A stretch of DNA of 24,050 bases from positions 1-24,050 of the forward strand of contig JAKJGA010000010.1 in the NCBI GenBank assembly GCA_022704645.1, given 5' to 3'. A model generated the notes under the pieces. That model had not been told where the DNA came from, did not search any database, and saw only the letters and a list, made by a program, of their open reading frames with translations. Both the position numbers and the translations under genes were made by a program. Of this stretch, positions 7,188 through 14,830 are shown in pieces. Within the stretch, counting starts at the first letter, position 1. The number at the start of each line of letters is the position of its first letter. This stretch comes from Spirochaetota bacterium (lineage in GTDB: Bacteria; Spirochaetota; UBA4802; JAFGJZ01).

Positions 7188-7805
7188 TTGAAATTAATTG
7201 TTGGGTTCGGCAATCCGGGCGATAAACACGTCAATAACCGTCAGAACATCGGGTTTAAGGTTGTCGATATAATCGCCAATAATGCCAATATTGACATTAG
7301 AGTAAAAAAGAAAAAGTCACTTATAGGCCGCGGCAAAATCGGCGATTGTGATGTGGTTCTTCTCAAGCCTCAGACTTTTGTAAATCTGATTGGTGAGTCG
7401 GTTCTGTATGTCGCTTCTTTCCTGAGAATCAAGATTAGAGATGTGATATGTATTTTTGAAGATACTTCGCTTCCTTTGGGAAAGGTAAGAGTCGATTATG
7501 CAAAAACAGAAATAACAAACGACGGAATTGAGTCAATTTCAAAAGGAATCAAAACAGGTTCAAAATTTCCCCGTGTAATTATAGGCGTCGGAAAGCCCGA
7601 TGACGGAGAAGAACTTCAGGCATACCTCTTGAAGGATTTTACATTTGAAGAAAATCTTATAGTAATTGATATTCTCAACAAAACAGAACGCGTGATACTC
7701 GATCTTCTTAAGATGAGTGTTGAAGCCGTTCAGGATAAATATAATCCCGTAGGAACAACTGTCCGCGAAAAGAAACGCGAAGTTATAATCCGCAAAGTTA
7801 AATAA
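7188..7805 (+). CDS. Peptidyl-tRNA hydrolase homologue lacking the catalytic residues
   Basis: The fold family is Pth, which releases peptides from peptidyl-tRNA: 'KLIVGFGNPGDKH' opens the protein, 'KPQTFVNLIGESV' (60-72), 'SLPLGKVRV' (94-102) and 'FPRVIIGVGKP' (127-137) follow in the right order, and 205 residues is the usual length. The active site is degenerate. Catalytic His20 of E. coli Pth, normally in 'TRHN', is Gln19 ('NNRQN'); Asp93 aligns with Glu91; the 'GGHNG' segment with His113 is replaced by 'EITNDG' with Thr110 at that position. Asn20, Asn66 and Asn111, matching substrate-binding Asn positions, remain. It probably binds tRNA-like ligands without hydrolysing them, or another Pth serves the cell. 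TTG start with AAGGAG at 7175-7180, downstream of rplY. Confidence 0.85.
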   Translation: MKLIVGFGNPGDKHVNNRQNIGFKVVDIIANNANIDIRVKKKKSLIGRGKIGDCDVVLLKPQTFVNLIGESVLYVASFLRIKIRDVICIFEDTSLPLGKVRVDYAKTEITNDGIESISKGIKTGSKFPRVIIGVGKPDDGEELQAYLLKDFTFEENLIVIDILNKTERVILDLLKMSVEAVQDKYNPVGTTVREKKREVIIRKVK

Positions 7806-7817
7806 AATAAAGAAATA

Positions 7818-7845
7818 TTGACTTCTTTCGCTTTTCTGTTATAAT
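7818..7845 (+). promoter_or_regulatory. Sigma-70-type promoter of the TM1266-like gene
   Basis: TTGACT (7818-7823), 16-base spacer, TATAAT (7840-7845), 28 bases before the start codon at 7874. A very good match to the housekeeping consensus, isolating this gene from pth. Confidence 0.8.
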
Positions 7846-7873
7846 AATTCAAACTTGGATACGGAGAATAATT

Positions 7874-8125
7874 ATGACACGGATAATGGGAATTATGATT
7901 ACAGACCGCCTTAAAGACGCTACAGAGCTTCAGAAAGTTCTGACGGAGTATGGTTGTCTTATAAAAACGCGCCTCGGGCTTCATGAAGTCAGCAACAACA
8001 CCTGCAGCAAAAAGGGACTTCTTGTTCTTGAAGTGATCGGCAAGAAAAGTGAATGGGAGAAATTTGAGTTTGCTGTCAAAAGTCTCGACGGTGTTGAATT
8101 AAAGTACATGGATTTTGATTTATAA
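7874..8125 (+). CDS. Small TM1266-like protein (putative iron-only hydrogenase system regulator family)
   Basis: 83 residues with an ACT/NikR-C-like ferredoxin fold pattern: 'RIMGIMITDRLKDATELQKVL' in the first strand and helix, 'YGCLIKTRLGLH', then 'GLLVLEVIGKKSEWEKFEFAV' and a final strand. This resembles the TM1266 family, found near [FeFe]-hydrogenase maturation genes and named a putative regulator, though its biochemistry is not settled. No hydrogenase genes are in this window. It has its own promoter and terminator, so it is monocistronic. Confidence 0.7.
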   Translation: MTRIMGIMITDRLKDATELQKVLTEYGCLIKTRLGLHEVSNNTCSKKGLLVLEVIGKKSEWEKFEFAVKSLDGVELKYMDFDL

Positions 8126-8148
8126 TTTATAATTGTTTTGTCATTTTA

Positions 8149-8174
8149 ACGCGCCGGAAGACGGCGCGTTTTTT
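8149..8174 (+). terminator. Intrinsic terminator after the TM1266-like gene
   Basis: ACGCGCCG (8149-8156), loop GAAGA, CGGCGCGT (8162-8169), followed by a run of six T ending at 8174. Confidence 0.92.
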
Positions 8175-8178
8175 ATGC

Positions 8179-8206
8179 TTGATTAATAAGACGGAAATAG
8201 TATAAT
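8179..8206 (+). promoter_or_regulatory. Promoter of the zapB-like/zapA operon
   Basis: TTGATT (8179-8184), 16-base spacer, TATAAT (8201-8206). It lies directly after the previous terminator and would give a leader of roughly 100 bases before the start codon at 8317. Confidence 0.65.
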
Positions 8207-8241
8207 AAATCGACTATGCGGTAAAAAATGTTTGCAAAGAA

Positions 8242-8280
8242 ATCGGCGGAGGCCGATAATCTAAAGGACGATTTATCGGC
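8242..8280 (+). promoter_or_regulatory. Leader with two mutually exclusive hairpins
   Basis: ATCGGC (8242-8247) can pair with GCCGAT (8252-8257) around loop GGAG, while GCCGATAA (8252-8259) can instead pair with TTATCGGC (8273-8280). The two share one strand, so only one can form. The ribosome site GGAGG (8306-8310) follows 26 bases later. The arrangement suggests switching, but no known riboswitch class is recognised. Confidence 0.4.
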
Positions 8281-8316
8281 ATATAACTTATCCTACGCCC
8301 GTTCTGGAGGTGGTAA

Positions 8317-8970
8317 ATGATTTCGATGCAACAATTAGAGGAACTTGAAAGCAGGGTAATAAAGGCGCTTCAGCTTATAGGAGATCTCCGCGTTGAAAAT
8401 TCGCGTTTAGAGAATGATAACGAAAAACTTAAAACTGAAGCCGAAGACGCGAAACTTACACTGGAAGAAAAAGAAAGAGAAGTTCTTAAGATTCAGAAAG
8501 AACTTGATGATACGATTAAGCAGCTTGATGAGCTTAAATCAAAAGAAGATGTTCTTGAGAAGAAAATTATTGCTCTTCTCGGTAAAATGGATTCCCTTCA
8601 GGGAGGTTCAGGTTCAATACCTTCGGGTGATTCGATTCCTCAGAGCAAACCTTCTGCTCATAAGCCGTCTTCGGCTCCTGTCAGAGTTGAAACTGTAATG
8701 AACGAAACAGATTCTGATGACGGAATTGTCGTCATTGATGATTCTGATGATTCAATCGGTGTTCAGACTATTGATGAAGAACCCGCTTCCGATGATGAAA
8801 TAATTCTTCTTGATGATGATGAAGATGATGTTGTAGTAAGCAATATAGAAGATGAATCTGTTGTAGTGGATGACGGTGAAAAAGAAGATTTTCTCGGCGA
8901 TGACGATGAGATTATCATTGATGATGACGATGATTTTCTTATCATTGAAGACGAAGAAGAAGGCAAATAA
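8317..8970 (+). CDS. ZapB-like coiled-coil protein with long acidic C-terminal tail
   Basis: 217 residues in two parts. Residues 1-95 are a heptad-rich coiled coil starting 'MQQLEELESRVIKALQLIG' and ending 'IIALLGKMDSLQ', which parallels the layout of ZapB ('...LEAKVQQAIDTI...LLGRMEEV'), the small coiled-coil partner of ZapA at the FtsZ ring. A Ser/Pro-rich linker (~96-125) leads to a tail (~130-217) of Asp/Glu runs alternating with short Ile/Val/Leu patches, not present in ZapB. The gene directly precedes zapA with only six bases between stop and ATG, which supports a division role; the ZapB assignment itself is by analogy. GGAGG lies upstream of the ATG. Confidence 0.7.
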   Translation: MISMQQLEELESRVIKALQLIGDLRVENSRLENDNEKLKTEAEDAKLTLEEKEREVLKIQKELDDTIKQLDELKSKEDVLEKKIIALLGKMDSLQGGSGSIPSGDSIPQSKPSAHKPSSAPVRVETVMNETDSDDGIVVIDDSDDSIGVQTIDEEPASDDEIILLDDDEDDVVVSNIEDESVVVDDGEKEDFLGDDDEIIIDDDDDFLIIEDEEEGK

Positions 8971-8976
8971 TATTTG

Positions 8977-9330
8977 ATGGACAGCTCCAAAGTACGAGTT
9001 AATATTTTCGGAAATTATTACACCGTTCAGGGAGAGGCAAGCGGAGACTATATAGCACGTCTGGCCTCTTTTGTTGATTCCAAAATGAATGAGGTCAGCC
9101 GTTCTGTTAATACGGCTAACACCGTTCAGATAGCCATTCTGGCTGCGCTGAATATAGCGGATGAGTATTTTCAGCTGAAAGAAATTGAGAAGGGAATTGA
9201 TGAGAATGTTGCCAAAAGGGCAAATGAACTTATAACGCTTCTTGAGCAGGGCCTCATCGGTGATTTTTCAGGGTATAAGAACAAAAAACTTAAAATTGAT
9301 GAAAATTACGATTACAGCGCTAATGACTGA
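8977..9330 (+). CDS. zapA: Cell division protein ZapA
   Basis: ZapA bundles FtsZ filaments at the division ring. The 117-residue product has the typical pattern: 'VRVNIFGNYYTVQGEASGDY' (beta hairpin region), 'ARLASFVDSKMNEVSRSV' and 'AILAALNIADEYFQL', then a coiled coil. The TTG at 8974 would add one residue; the ATG at 8977 is preferred. It forms a two-gene operon with the coiled-coil gene before it and ends at a hairpin. Confidence 0.92.
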   Translation: MDSSKVRVNIFGNYYTVQGEASGDYIARLASFVDSKMNEVSRSVNTANTVQIAILAALNIADEYFQLKEIEKGIDENVAKRANELITLLEQGLIGDFSGYKNKKLKIDENYDYSAND

Positions 9331-9355
9331 ACGCCGGCTGAAGCCGGCGTATTTG
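9331..9355 (+). terminator. Hairpin terminator after zapA
   Basis: ACGCCGGC (9331-9338), loop TGAA, GCCGGCGT (9343-9350), followed by a short T-containing tract (ATTTGT). Strong stem, weak T-run. Confidence 0.65.
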
Positions 9356-9373
9356 TCGGTGCTAATTAATATT

Positions 9374-9402
9374 TTGACAATTTTATGATGATAGTCTACT
9401 AT
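9374..9402 (+). promoter_or_regulatory. Promoter of the chemotaxis operon, with palindrome over the -10
   Basis: TTGACA (9374-9379), 17-base spacer, TACTAT (9397-9402), 29 bases before the cheW start. The -10 lies inside the palindrome ATAGT-CT-ACTAT (9391-9402), a possible binding site for a regulator. It looks like a housekeeping-type promoter rather than a sigma-28 flagellar one. Confidence 0.7.
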
Positions 9403-9431
9403 ATCAATAATTCTCTTTTACGGGTGCGTTT

Positions 9432-9974
9432 ATGGAACCTAATGAAAATTTGCTTGAGCAGACCCTGAATGCTTCCTTAACAGGCGGTGAAGAAGACCTT
9501 CTTGACGGTCAGATTGTTCAGCTTGTGAGCTTTCAGCTTGAGGATGTCGAGTACGGCATCGAAATTCTTTCTGTGCACGAAATTCTGCGAATTCCTGCGA
9601 TTACGAGGCTTCCGAATACCCCGCATTTTATTAAAGGCGTTCTCAATCTGCGCGGTAATGTAATTCCGGTTGTTGACGTGAGGGAACGTTTCGGTTTTCC
9701 GAAGGCTGTTCTTACCGATCAATCGCGTGTAATAGTAATTGAGTCAGAAGATAAACTAATAGGTCTTCTTGTTGATAATGTATCACAGGTTCTCAGAATC
9801 AGAGAAAACAATATTGATCCGCCTTCGGTTCTCATTGAAGGAGTTTCTGAAGAGTATATTAAGGGCGTGGGACGTTTAAAAGAGCGCCTCATTATAATTC
9901 TGAATATGCAGAATATTCTCTTTGCTGATGCAGAGACGAAGGATAGAAAAGATAAGGCTTACATTAAGGCGTAA
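9432..9974 (+). CDS. cheW: Chemotaxis coupling protein CheW
   Basis: Links chemoreceptors to the kinase CheA. 180 residues with one CheW domain at ~28-165: 'VQLVSFQLEDVEYGIEILSV', 'ILRIPAITRLPNTPHFIKGV', 'NLRGNVIPVVDVRERFG', 'LIGLLVDNVSQVLRI' and 'GVGRLKERLIIILNM' are classic. The N-terminal ~27 residues are an acidic extension. First gene of the cheW-cheA-cheB-cheY cluster, 14 bases before cheA. The ribosome site is weak. Confidence 0.95.
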   Translation: MEPNENLLEQTLNASLTGGEEDLLDGQIVQLVSFQLEDVEYGIEILSVHEILRIPAITRLPNTPHFIKGVLNLRGNVIPVVDVRERFGFPKAVLTDQSRVIVIESEDKLIGLLVDNVSQVLRIRENNIDPPSVLIEGVSEEYIKGVGRLKERLIIILNMQNILFADAETKDRKDKAYIKA

Positions 9975-9988
9975 AAGAGGAGAAGATT

Positions 9989-12900
9989 ATGGCTTTCTCA
10001 TTGGGCGAATATCAGGATATTTTTCTTGAAGAGGCTGATGACCAGATTCAGGAACTTAACAAGAATCTTCTTCAAATGGAACAGAATCCCGAAGATGAGG
10101 CGATAATAAATAATATTTTCCGTGCGGCTCATTCTTTGAAAAGTTCGGCGGCATTTGTCGGTTTGAACGATTTGAGCGACCTCGCGCATAAGATGGAAAA
10201 TCTTCTGCAGGGTGTACGTGATAAAACAATTAAAATTAATCAGCAGATAATAGATGTTCTATTCAGATCATTTGATTTTATAAACGCGGTTATTGAGTCC
10301 GTTTCGCAGGGCGAAGCTCCTCAGGAAGATTTGAGCGGAATCATTCGTGAAATTCAGGAATTACATGAGAATGTTAAGTCCGGTGCTGCTCCTGCCAGGG
10401 AAGCATCTAAACCTGAAACCAAGTCGGATGATATGAAAAAGACGCCGAAAACAGTTTTTTCACCGCAGGAGAAAAAACTTCTCAAAAAGGGTCTTGATGA
10501 TAAGCTGGATTGCTACGAAGTAACTGTTTTTATAGAGAAAGACGCTCAGATGAAGTGGGTCAAAGCCCAGCTCGTCATCAATAATGTCCGCAACATCGGT
10601 CAGGTTATTAAGACAATTCCGGATGAAGGTGATATAACTGACGAAACAGTTAAAGATGCTTTTAAAATTATACTTCTTACAAATGAACCTCTTGAGTCAG
10701 TTTTTAAGGCATGCGATGTGGATCTTATTGTACGCATAGATGTCGTTAAGATCAGCCTTACCCAAAAAGATGATAAGTATGTTTTAACATATAAGAATCA
10801 GGGTTCAACATCAGAAGCCGAATCAAAGTCTCAGGAGGAAGAAGCTGCTCCGGAAGAGGAGGCTCTTCCTTCAGGCATTGTGTCTGTTTCTGAAAAAGCA
10901 CAGGAGATGTTAGCTCCGGTTATCTCGGATGATGCTCATGATGACAGAAAGGATGCTGATAGAAAAAGAAAAGGCACTGTTTTACGTACAGTAAAAGTCA
11001 GTGTTGATAAGCTTGATGAACTTTTAAATAATGTCGGAGAACTTGTAATTGCAAACTCCGGATTTTACCGACTTTATGATGATTTGAAAAAGCAGAATGC
11101 TGATAAAACTGTCATAAATGAATTTAAAAACCGCATGGAGCAGATGTCGCGTATTGCGAAAGATCTCCAGGGCGGAATAATGAAAACGCGAATGGTTCCT
11201 ATCGGGCAGGTTTTCGAACGGTTTAACCGTCTTGTCCGGGATCTTGCGCGTGAATGCGGAAAAAGTGTTCAGCTTGTCACCAACGGAGAAGATACCGAGC
11301 TTGATAAAAAGGTAGTAGATGTAATCGGTGAACCTCTTATTCATATGATCAGAAATTCAATAGATCATGGTATTGAATCTATTGAGGAGAGGCTTGCTTT
11401 AAGAAAGCCTGAAAGCGCAACAGTTACGCTTAATGCTTATCAGGGCGGAAATCAGATCTATGTTGAAGTAATTGATGACGGCAAGGGTCTGAACATTGAC
11501 GGCATCAAACGTAAGGCTCTGGAAAGAAATCTCGTTACTCCAGAAATTCTTTCAGGAATGGATAATGAGGACATTTATGAATTTATTTTTCATCCGGGAT
11601 TTTCAACGGCTGAAAAAATAACAGATGTTTCAGGCCGCGGAGTCGGAATGAACGTCGTTAAAGAAGTCGTAAATGAAATGAACGGAAGCATCAGCATCGA
11701 AACAGAACCTGGAATGGGAACCCGTTTCATTATGGCGTTTCCTCTGACTCTTGCGATTATTCCTGCAATTATGGTAAGTGTTCTCAAAGAAGTTTATGCG
11801 ATTCCGCTTTCGGATGTTATTGAAACAATTAAAATTGCACAGGAAGATATTACTACGATTGAAGGCCATGAGGTTATTAATCTGCGCGGTGAAATTCTAT
11901 CATTACTGAGATTGAATCAGTTTGTGGGTCTAGAATACGAAATTGCCGACCTGGAAAATATTCCTGTTGTTGTAGTCGGATATAATAATAGAAAAATCGG
12001 TCTTATCGTCGGTGATCTTGTCGGTAAGATGGAAATAGTAATTAAATCCCTTGAACAGAATTATGTGAACGTTGACGGACTTGCCGGTGCTTCGATTCTC
12101 GGTGACGGAAGCATATGTCTGATTCTTGATATTTCTTCAATGATTAATAAAGTAATCAGCGAACAGGATAAAATCGGAAGAGAAGAGCGTTCTCAGATTC
12201 TTAAAAAGAAAGAAGCTTCGGTTGCGCTTGTCGAGCAGAAAGAGCTTTCTGCAGGTGCCGCAACTGACGATTTAAGAATGACTCTTAACAAGGAACTGAT
12301 ATCTTCGTCGGGTGTTGATGCTGTACAGGCTGAAAGAGCGGCTTCCATACAGGCAGATCTGAAAGAATTGAAGAAAGCAGAAGCTCCGAGTTCGTCTGTT
12401 TCTTCGCCTGTTCAGCCGGCAAAGACTGTTGCTCCTATAGAGAAAACATCTCCGAAAATGGAAACTCCTTCGATGTCTGATAATAAGCCGAAATCTGTAT
12501 TTTCTGAGCAGACAACGCCTGTTCTCGAATCAAGCGCGGTTGCCGCAGATGAGAATGTTAAGGAAGCTTTAAATGAGTTCAGAGATGAGCTCCACAAAAA
12601 TGTAAGCAGCGTGCTTAGTACCGGTGATGTTGATGAGCATATTAAGAAAGTGATAGGAATTGATTCCGAAGACATGAAGAAGGTTCAGCTTCTGGCAAAT
12701 GTCGGAATTATGCAGGGCGCGGATTCTCTTTCGAGAATGATTGGCAAGCGCGTTGATATCGCGATACCTGAAGTCAGAATGCTTCCGATTGAAAAAATTC
12801 CTGCGTCTTTGGGCAAAGTGGATGATGTTTATGCCGGAATTTATATGTCTCTCTCCGGAGATGTTCACGGCACCATTCTTCTCAGTATGCCGAATGATTC

Positions 12901-13255
12901 AGTATGTTCGCTGATAGATGACTTATACGGTTTTGATACAGGTAAGACTAAAGAAATAAATGATGATGCGATATCAGCACTGAAAGAAATTACAAATATT
13001 GTAGGTTCTTCCGTTGTTAACGCTTTTAGTGAAAAAACAGGTCTTGTTATCATGCCGAGCGTTCCGGCTATGGTTAATGATTATATCCAGTCTATACTTG
13101 ATTCCATACTTGTTCTTCATAATATGAAGAATGATTATGCTCTCATAATGGACACTGTTTTCTATTATGAAGACGATAGAATTATGGCAAATCTTTTAAT
13201 TCTTCCGGATTCTGAATCATTGAAAACATTGGTTTCGAACCTGAGGAATGAATGA
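9989..13255 (+). CDS. cheA: Chemotaxis histidine kinase CheA with C-terminal CheC-type phosphatase domain
   Basis: 1088 residues, well above the ~650-800 of ordinary CheA. Domains in order: HPt (1-~125, phospho-acceptor His48 in 'RAAHSLKSSAAF'); a P2-like CheY/CheB docking region (~170-265); acidic linker; P3 dimerisation helices (~330-395); P4 ATPase (~400-585: N box 'HMIRNSIDHG', G1 'DDGKG' 496-500, G2 'GRGVGMNVV' 549-557, 'GMGTRF' 575-580); P5 CheW-like (~590-725); a ~150-residue low-complexity linker; then a CheC-like domain (~893-1088). The CheC part has two D/S-x3-E-x2-N-x22-P sites. The second is intact (Ser996, Glu1000, Asn1003, Pro1026); the first keeps Asn904 and Pro927 but has Lys897 and Leu901. 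The protein may thus both feed and drain CheY-phosphate. GAGGAG precedes the ATG; the end overlaps cheB by four bases. Confidence 0.94.
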   Translation: MAFSLGEYQDIFLEEADDQIQELNKNLLQMEQNPEDEAIINNIFRAAHSLKSSAAFVGLNDLSDLAHKMENLLQGVRDKTIKINQQIIDVLFRSFDFINAVIESVSQGEAPQEDLSGIIREIQELHENVKSGAAPAREASKPETKSDDMKKTPKTVFSPQEKKLLKKGLDDKLDCYEVTVFIEKDAQMKWVKAQLVINNVRNIGQVIKTIPDEGDITDETVKDAFKIILLTNEPLESVFKACDVDLIVRIDVVKISLTQKDDKYVLTYKNQGSTSEAESKSQEEEAAPEEEALPSGIVSVSEKAQEMLAPVISDDAHDDRKDADRKRKGTVLRTVKVSVDKLDELLNNVGELVIANSGFYRLYDDLKKQNADKTVINEFKNRMEQMSRIAKDLQGGIMKTRMVPIGQVFERFNRLVRDLARECGKSVQLVTNGEDTELDKKVVDVIGEPLIHMIRNSIDHGIESIEERLALRKPESATVTLNAYQGGNQIYVEVIDDGKGLNIDGIKRKALERNLVTPEILSGMDNEDIYEFIFHPGFSTAEKITDVSGRGVGMNVVKEVVNEMNGSISIETEPGMGTRFIMAFPLTLAIIPAIMVSVLKEVYAIPLSDVIETIKIAQEDITTIEGHEVINLRGEILSLLRLNQFVGLEYEIADLENIPVVVVGYNNRKIGLIVGDLVGKMEIVIKSLEQNYVNVDGLAGASILGDGSICLILDISSMINKVISEQDKIGREERSQILKKKEASVALVEQKELSAGAATDDLRMTLNKELISSSGVDAVQAERAASIQADLKELKKAEAPSSSVSSPVQPAKTVAPIEKTSPKMETPSMSDNKPKSVFSEQTTPVLESSAVAADENVKEALNEFRDELHKNVSSVLSTGDVDEHIKKVIGIDSEDMKKVQLLANVGIMQGADSLSRMIGKRVDIAIPEVRMLPIEKIPASLGKVDDVYAGIYMSLSGDVHGTILLSMPNDSVCSLIDDLYGFDTGKTKEINDDAISALKEITNIVGSSVVNAFSEKTGLVIMPSVPAMVNDYIQSILDSILVLHNMKNDYALIMDTVFYYEDDRIMANLLILPDSESLKTLVSNLRNE

Positions 13256-14340
13256 ATGAAAAACCTAAAATTAAGGTTTTAGTAGTCGATGATTCCGCAT
13301 TAGTCCGCAGAATAATAACAGATGCGCTGGAGCGTGATCCCGAGATCACTGTTGTCGGGAATGCCAATAACGGAAAGACTGCGGTTTTTAAGAGTTTTAC
13401 TCTCGATCCTGATGTTATAACGATGGATATCGAGATGCCTATTATGAACGGGCTCGAAGCTCTCAGGGAAATAATCCGGGTCAATCCCAAACCTGTTATT
13501 ATGATGAGCGTCCTTACTCAATATGGTGCCGAAGTTACTTTCAAGGCTCTTGAGTACGGCGCGGTTGATTTTGTTCCTAAGCCGTCAAGTGTTCTTTCCA
13601 TGTCGCCGGAGGAACTTTCTGCGCAGCTTGTCGCAAAAGTTAAAGCTGTTGCGAAGAGTGTTATACGTATCAGGCCTTCGCGTTTCGAGAATGAAAAAGA
13701 ATCCTCTGATAATAAGGATTCATTTCGTTATGAAGCCCCTTTAAAAATGGATTCTCTTTCCAAAGGCGGAAAGAGCGGCAAACTTGTAGGTATAGGAGCT
13801 TCTACGGGCGGACCGTCAGCTCTCATGAAAGTGTTTTCTTCACTGCCGGATAATTTTCCTGCGCCGGTACTTGTTGTTCAGCATATGCCTGAAGGTTTTA
13901 CCAAGGCGTTTGCAGAAAGGCTAAATTCTTCATCATCGCTTGAAGTTAAGGAAGCTGAAGATATGGACAAGGTGCTTCCGGGTTGCGGATATATTGCTCC
14001 AGGTCATTCTCATATAATTCTTGAGAGAAGGTCGGGTGAATTTTTAATACGACTCAGTAAATCAGAAAAAGTTTCCGGGCACAGACCTTCTATTGATGTC
14101 ATGCTTTCTTCGATTGCTGAAAATTATACCAGTGAATTGATAGGTGTAATTATGACGGGAATGGGACGGGACGGAGCAGAGGGAATATCCAAAATACGTC
14201 AAAAGGGCGGATATACTGTCGCTCAGGATGAGGAAACAAGTGTCGTTTACGGAATGAACAGGGTAGCAGTTGAGCTCGGCGGTGTTGTTGATAAAGTGCC
14301 TTTGGAACAAATTTCCAAAAAAATTGTTGAACATTTATGA
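13252..14340 (+). CDS. cheB: Chemotaxis methylesterase/glutaminase CheB
   Basis: Demethylates and deamidates receptor glutamates for adaptation, activated by phosphorylation from CheA. 362 residues: receiver domain ~6-125 (Asp13, Asp14, phospho-Asp59 in 'ITMDIEMP', 'FVPKPSS' Lys), linker ~130-175, then the esterase domain with Ser of 'GIGASTGGPSA', His of 'VVQHMPEGFT' and Asp of 'MTGMGRDGAEG' as catalytic triad. The start overlaps the cheA stop (ATGA), indicating translational coupling. Its partner methyltransferase cheR and any cheD are not in this window. Confidence 0.96.
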   Translation: MNEKPKIKVLVVDDSALVRRIITDALERDPEITVVGNANNGKTAVFKSFTLDPDVITMDIEMPIMNGLEALREIIRVNPKPVIMMSVLTQYGAEVTFKALEYGAVDFVPKPSSVLSMSPEELSAQLVAKVKAVAKSVIRIRPSRFENEKESSDNKDSFRYEAPLKMDSLSKGGKSGKLVGIGASTGGPSALMKVFSSLPDNFPAPVLVVQHMPEGFTKAFAERLNSSSSLEVKEAEDMDKVLPGCGYIAPGHSHIILERRSGEFLIRLSKSEKVSGHRPSIDVMLSSIAENYTSELIGVIMTGMGRDGAEGISKIRQKGGYTVAQDEETSVVYGMNRVAVELGGVVDKVPLEQISKKIVEHL

Positions 14341-14431
14341 TTCGTGTGATTTACTCTTAAGGCTAAAAGAATTTGTTGACAGACAGCGAAGGTTTTTGTT
14401 CTTAATATTAAGTTTAATTTGGGGTATTGAG

Positions 14432-14794
14432 ATGGCCAGGATTTTGATTGTTGATGATGCGAAATTCATGAGAACCCTTGTGAAGGACGCTCTTGTGCCA
14501 AAAGGACATGAGATAGTAGGTGAAGCTGAAAACGGCAATATCGCTATCGAAATGTATAAAAAATTCAAACCAGACCTTGTAACCATGGATATAACTATGC
14601 GTGAAAAGGATGGAATTCAGGCTGCTGAAGAGATACTCCAAATGGATTCATCCGCGAAGATTATTATGGTTACTGCTCTCGGTCAGGAAAACCTTCTTAC
14701 TAAAGCGATTAAACTCGGTGTAAAGGATTTTGTTGTTAAACCTTTTCCTCCTGAAAGATTGCAGAAAGCTGCTGAAAAAGCTCTCAACGGATGA
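14432..14794 (+). CDS. cheY: Chemotaxis response regulator CheY
   Basis: Stand-alone receiver of 120 residues that carries the phosphate signal to the flagellar switch: 'RILIVDDAKFMR' acidic pair, phospho-Asp53 in 'LVTMDITMREKDG', 'IIMVTALGQ' with the conserved Thr, and 'FVVKPF' with the conserved Lys. The usual 'MPxMDG' loop reads MREKDG. The frame is open upstream to 14270, inside cheB, but the domain begins at the ATG at 14432 with GGGG (14421-14424) before it. A lone TTGACA at 14376-14381 lies in the 91-base gap after cheB without a convincing -10. Last gene of the che operon. Confidence 0.94.
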   Translation: MARILIVDDAKFMRTLVKDALVPKGHEIVGEAENGNIAIEMYKKFKPDLVTMDITMREKDGIQAAEEILQMDSSAKIIMVTALGQENLLTKAIKLGVKDFVVKPFPPERLQKAAEKALNG

Positions 14795-14830
14795 TTATCT
14801 GTTGAGATTTTTCTTTAATTTACCGACTAT

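Noticed and set aside
8207..8316. 6S RNA next to zapA
   Set aside because: 6S RNA follows zapA in many Proteobacteria, but here the segment precedes the operon, is too short and lacks the long closing stem with a central bubble.
8763..8990. Serine-rich antisense frame opposite the acidic tail
   Set aside because: Poly-Ser is the expected reverse complement of GAT/GAC/GAA codon runs.
14376..14408. Internal promoter before cheY
   Set aside because: A good TTGACA is followed by no -10 at acceptable spacing.
14270..14431. Longer cheY frame starting inside cheB
   Set aside because: The receiver domain begins exactly at the ATG at 14432 with a ribosome site; the extra residues are a cheB shadow.
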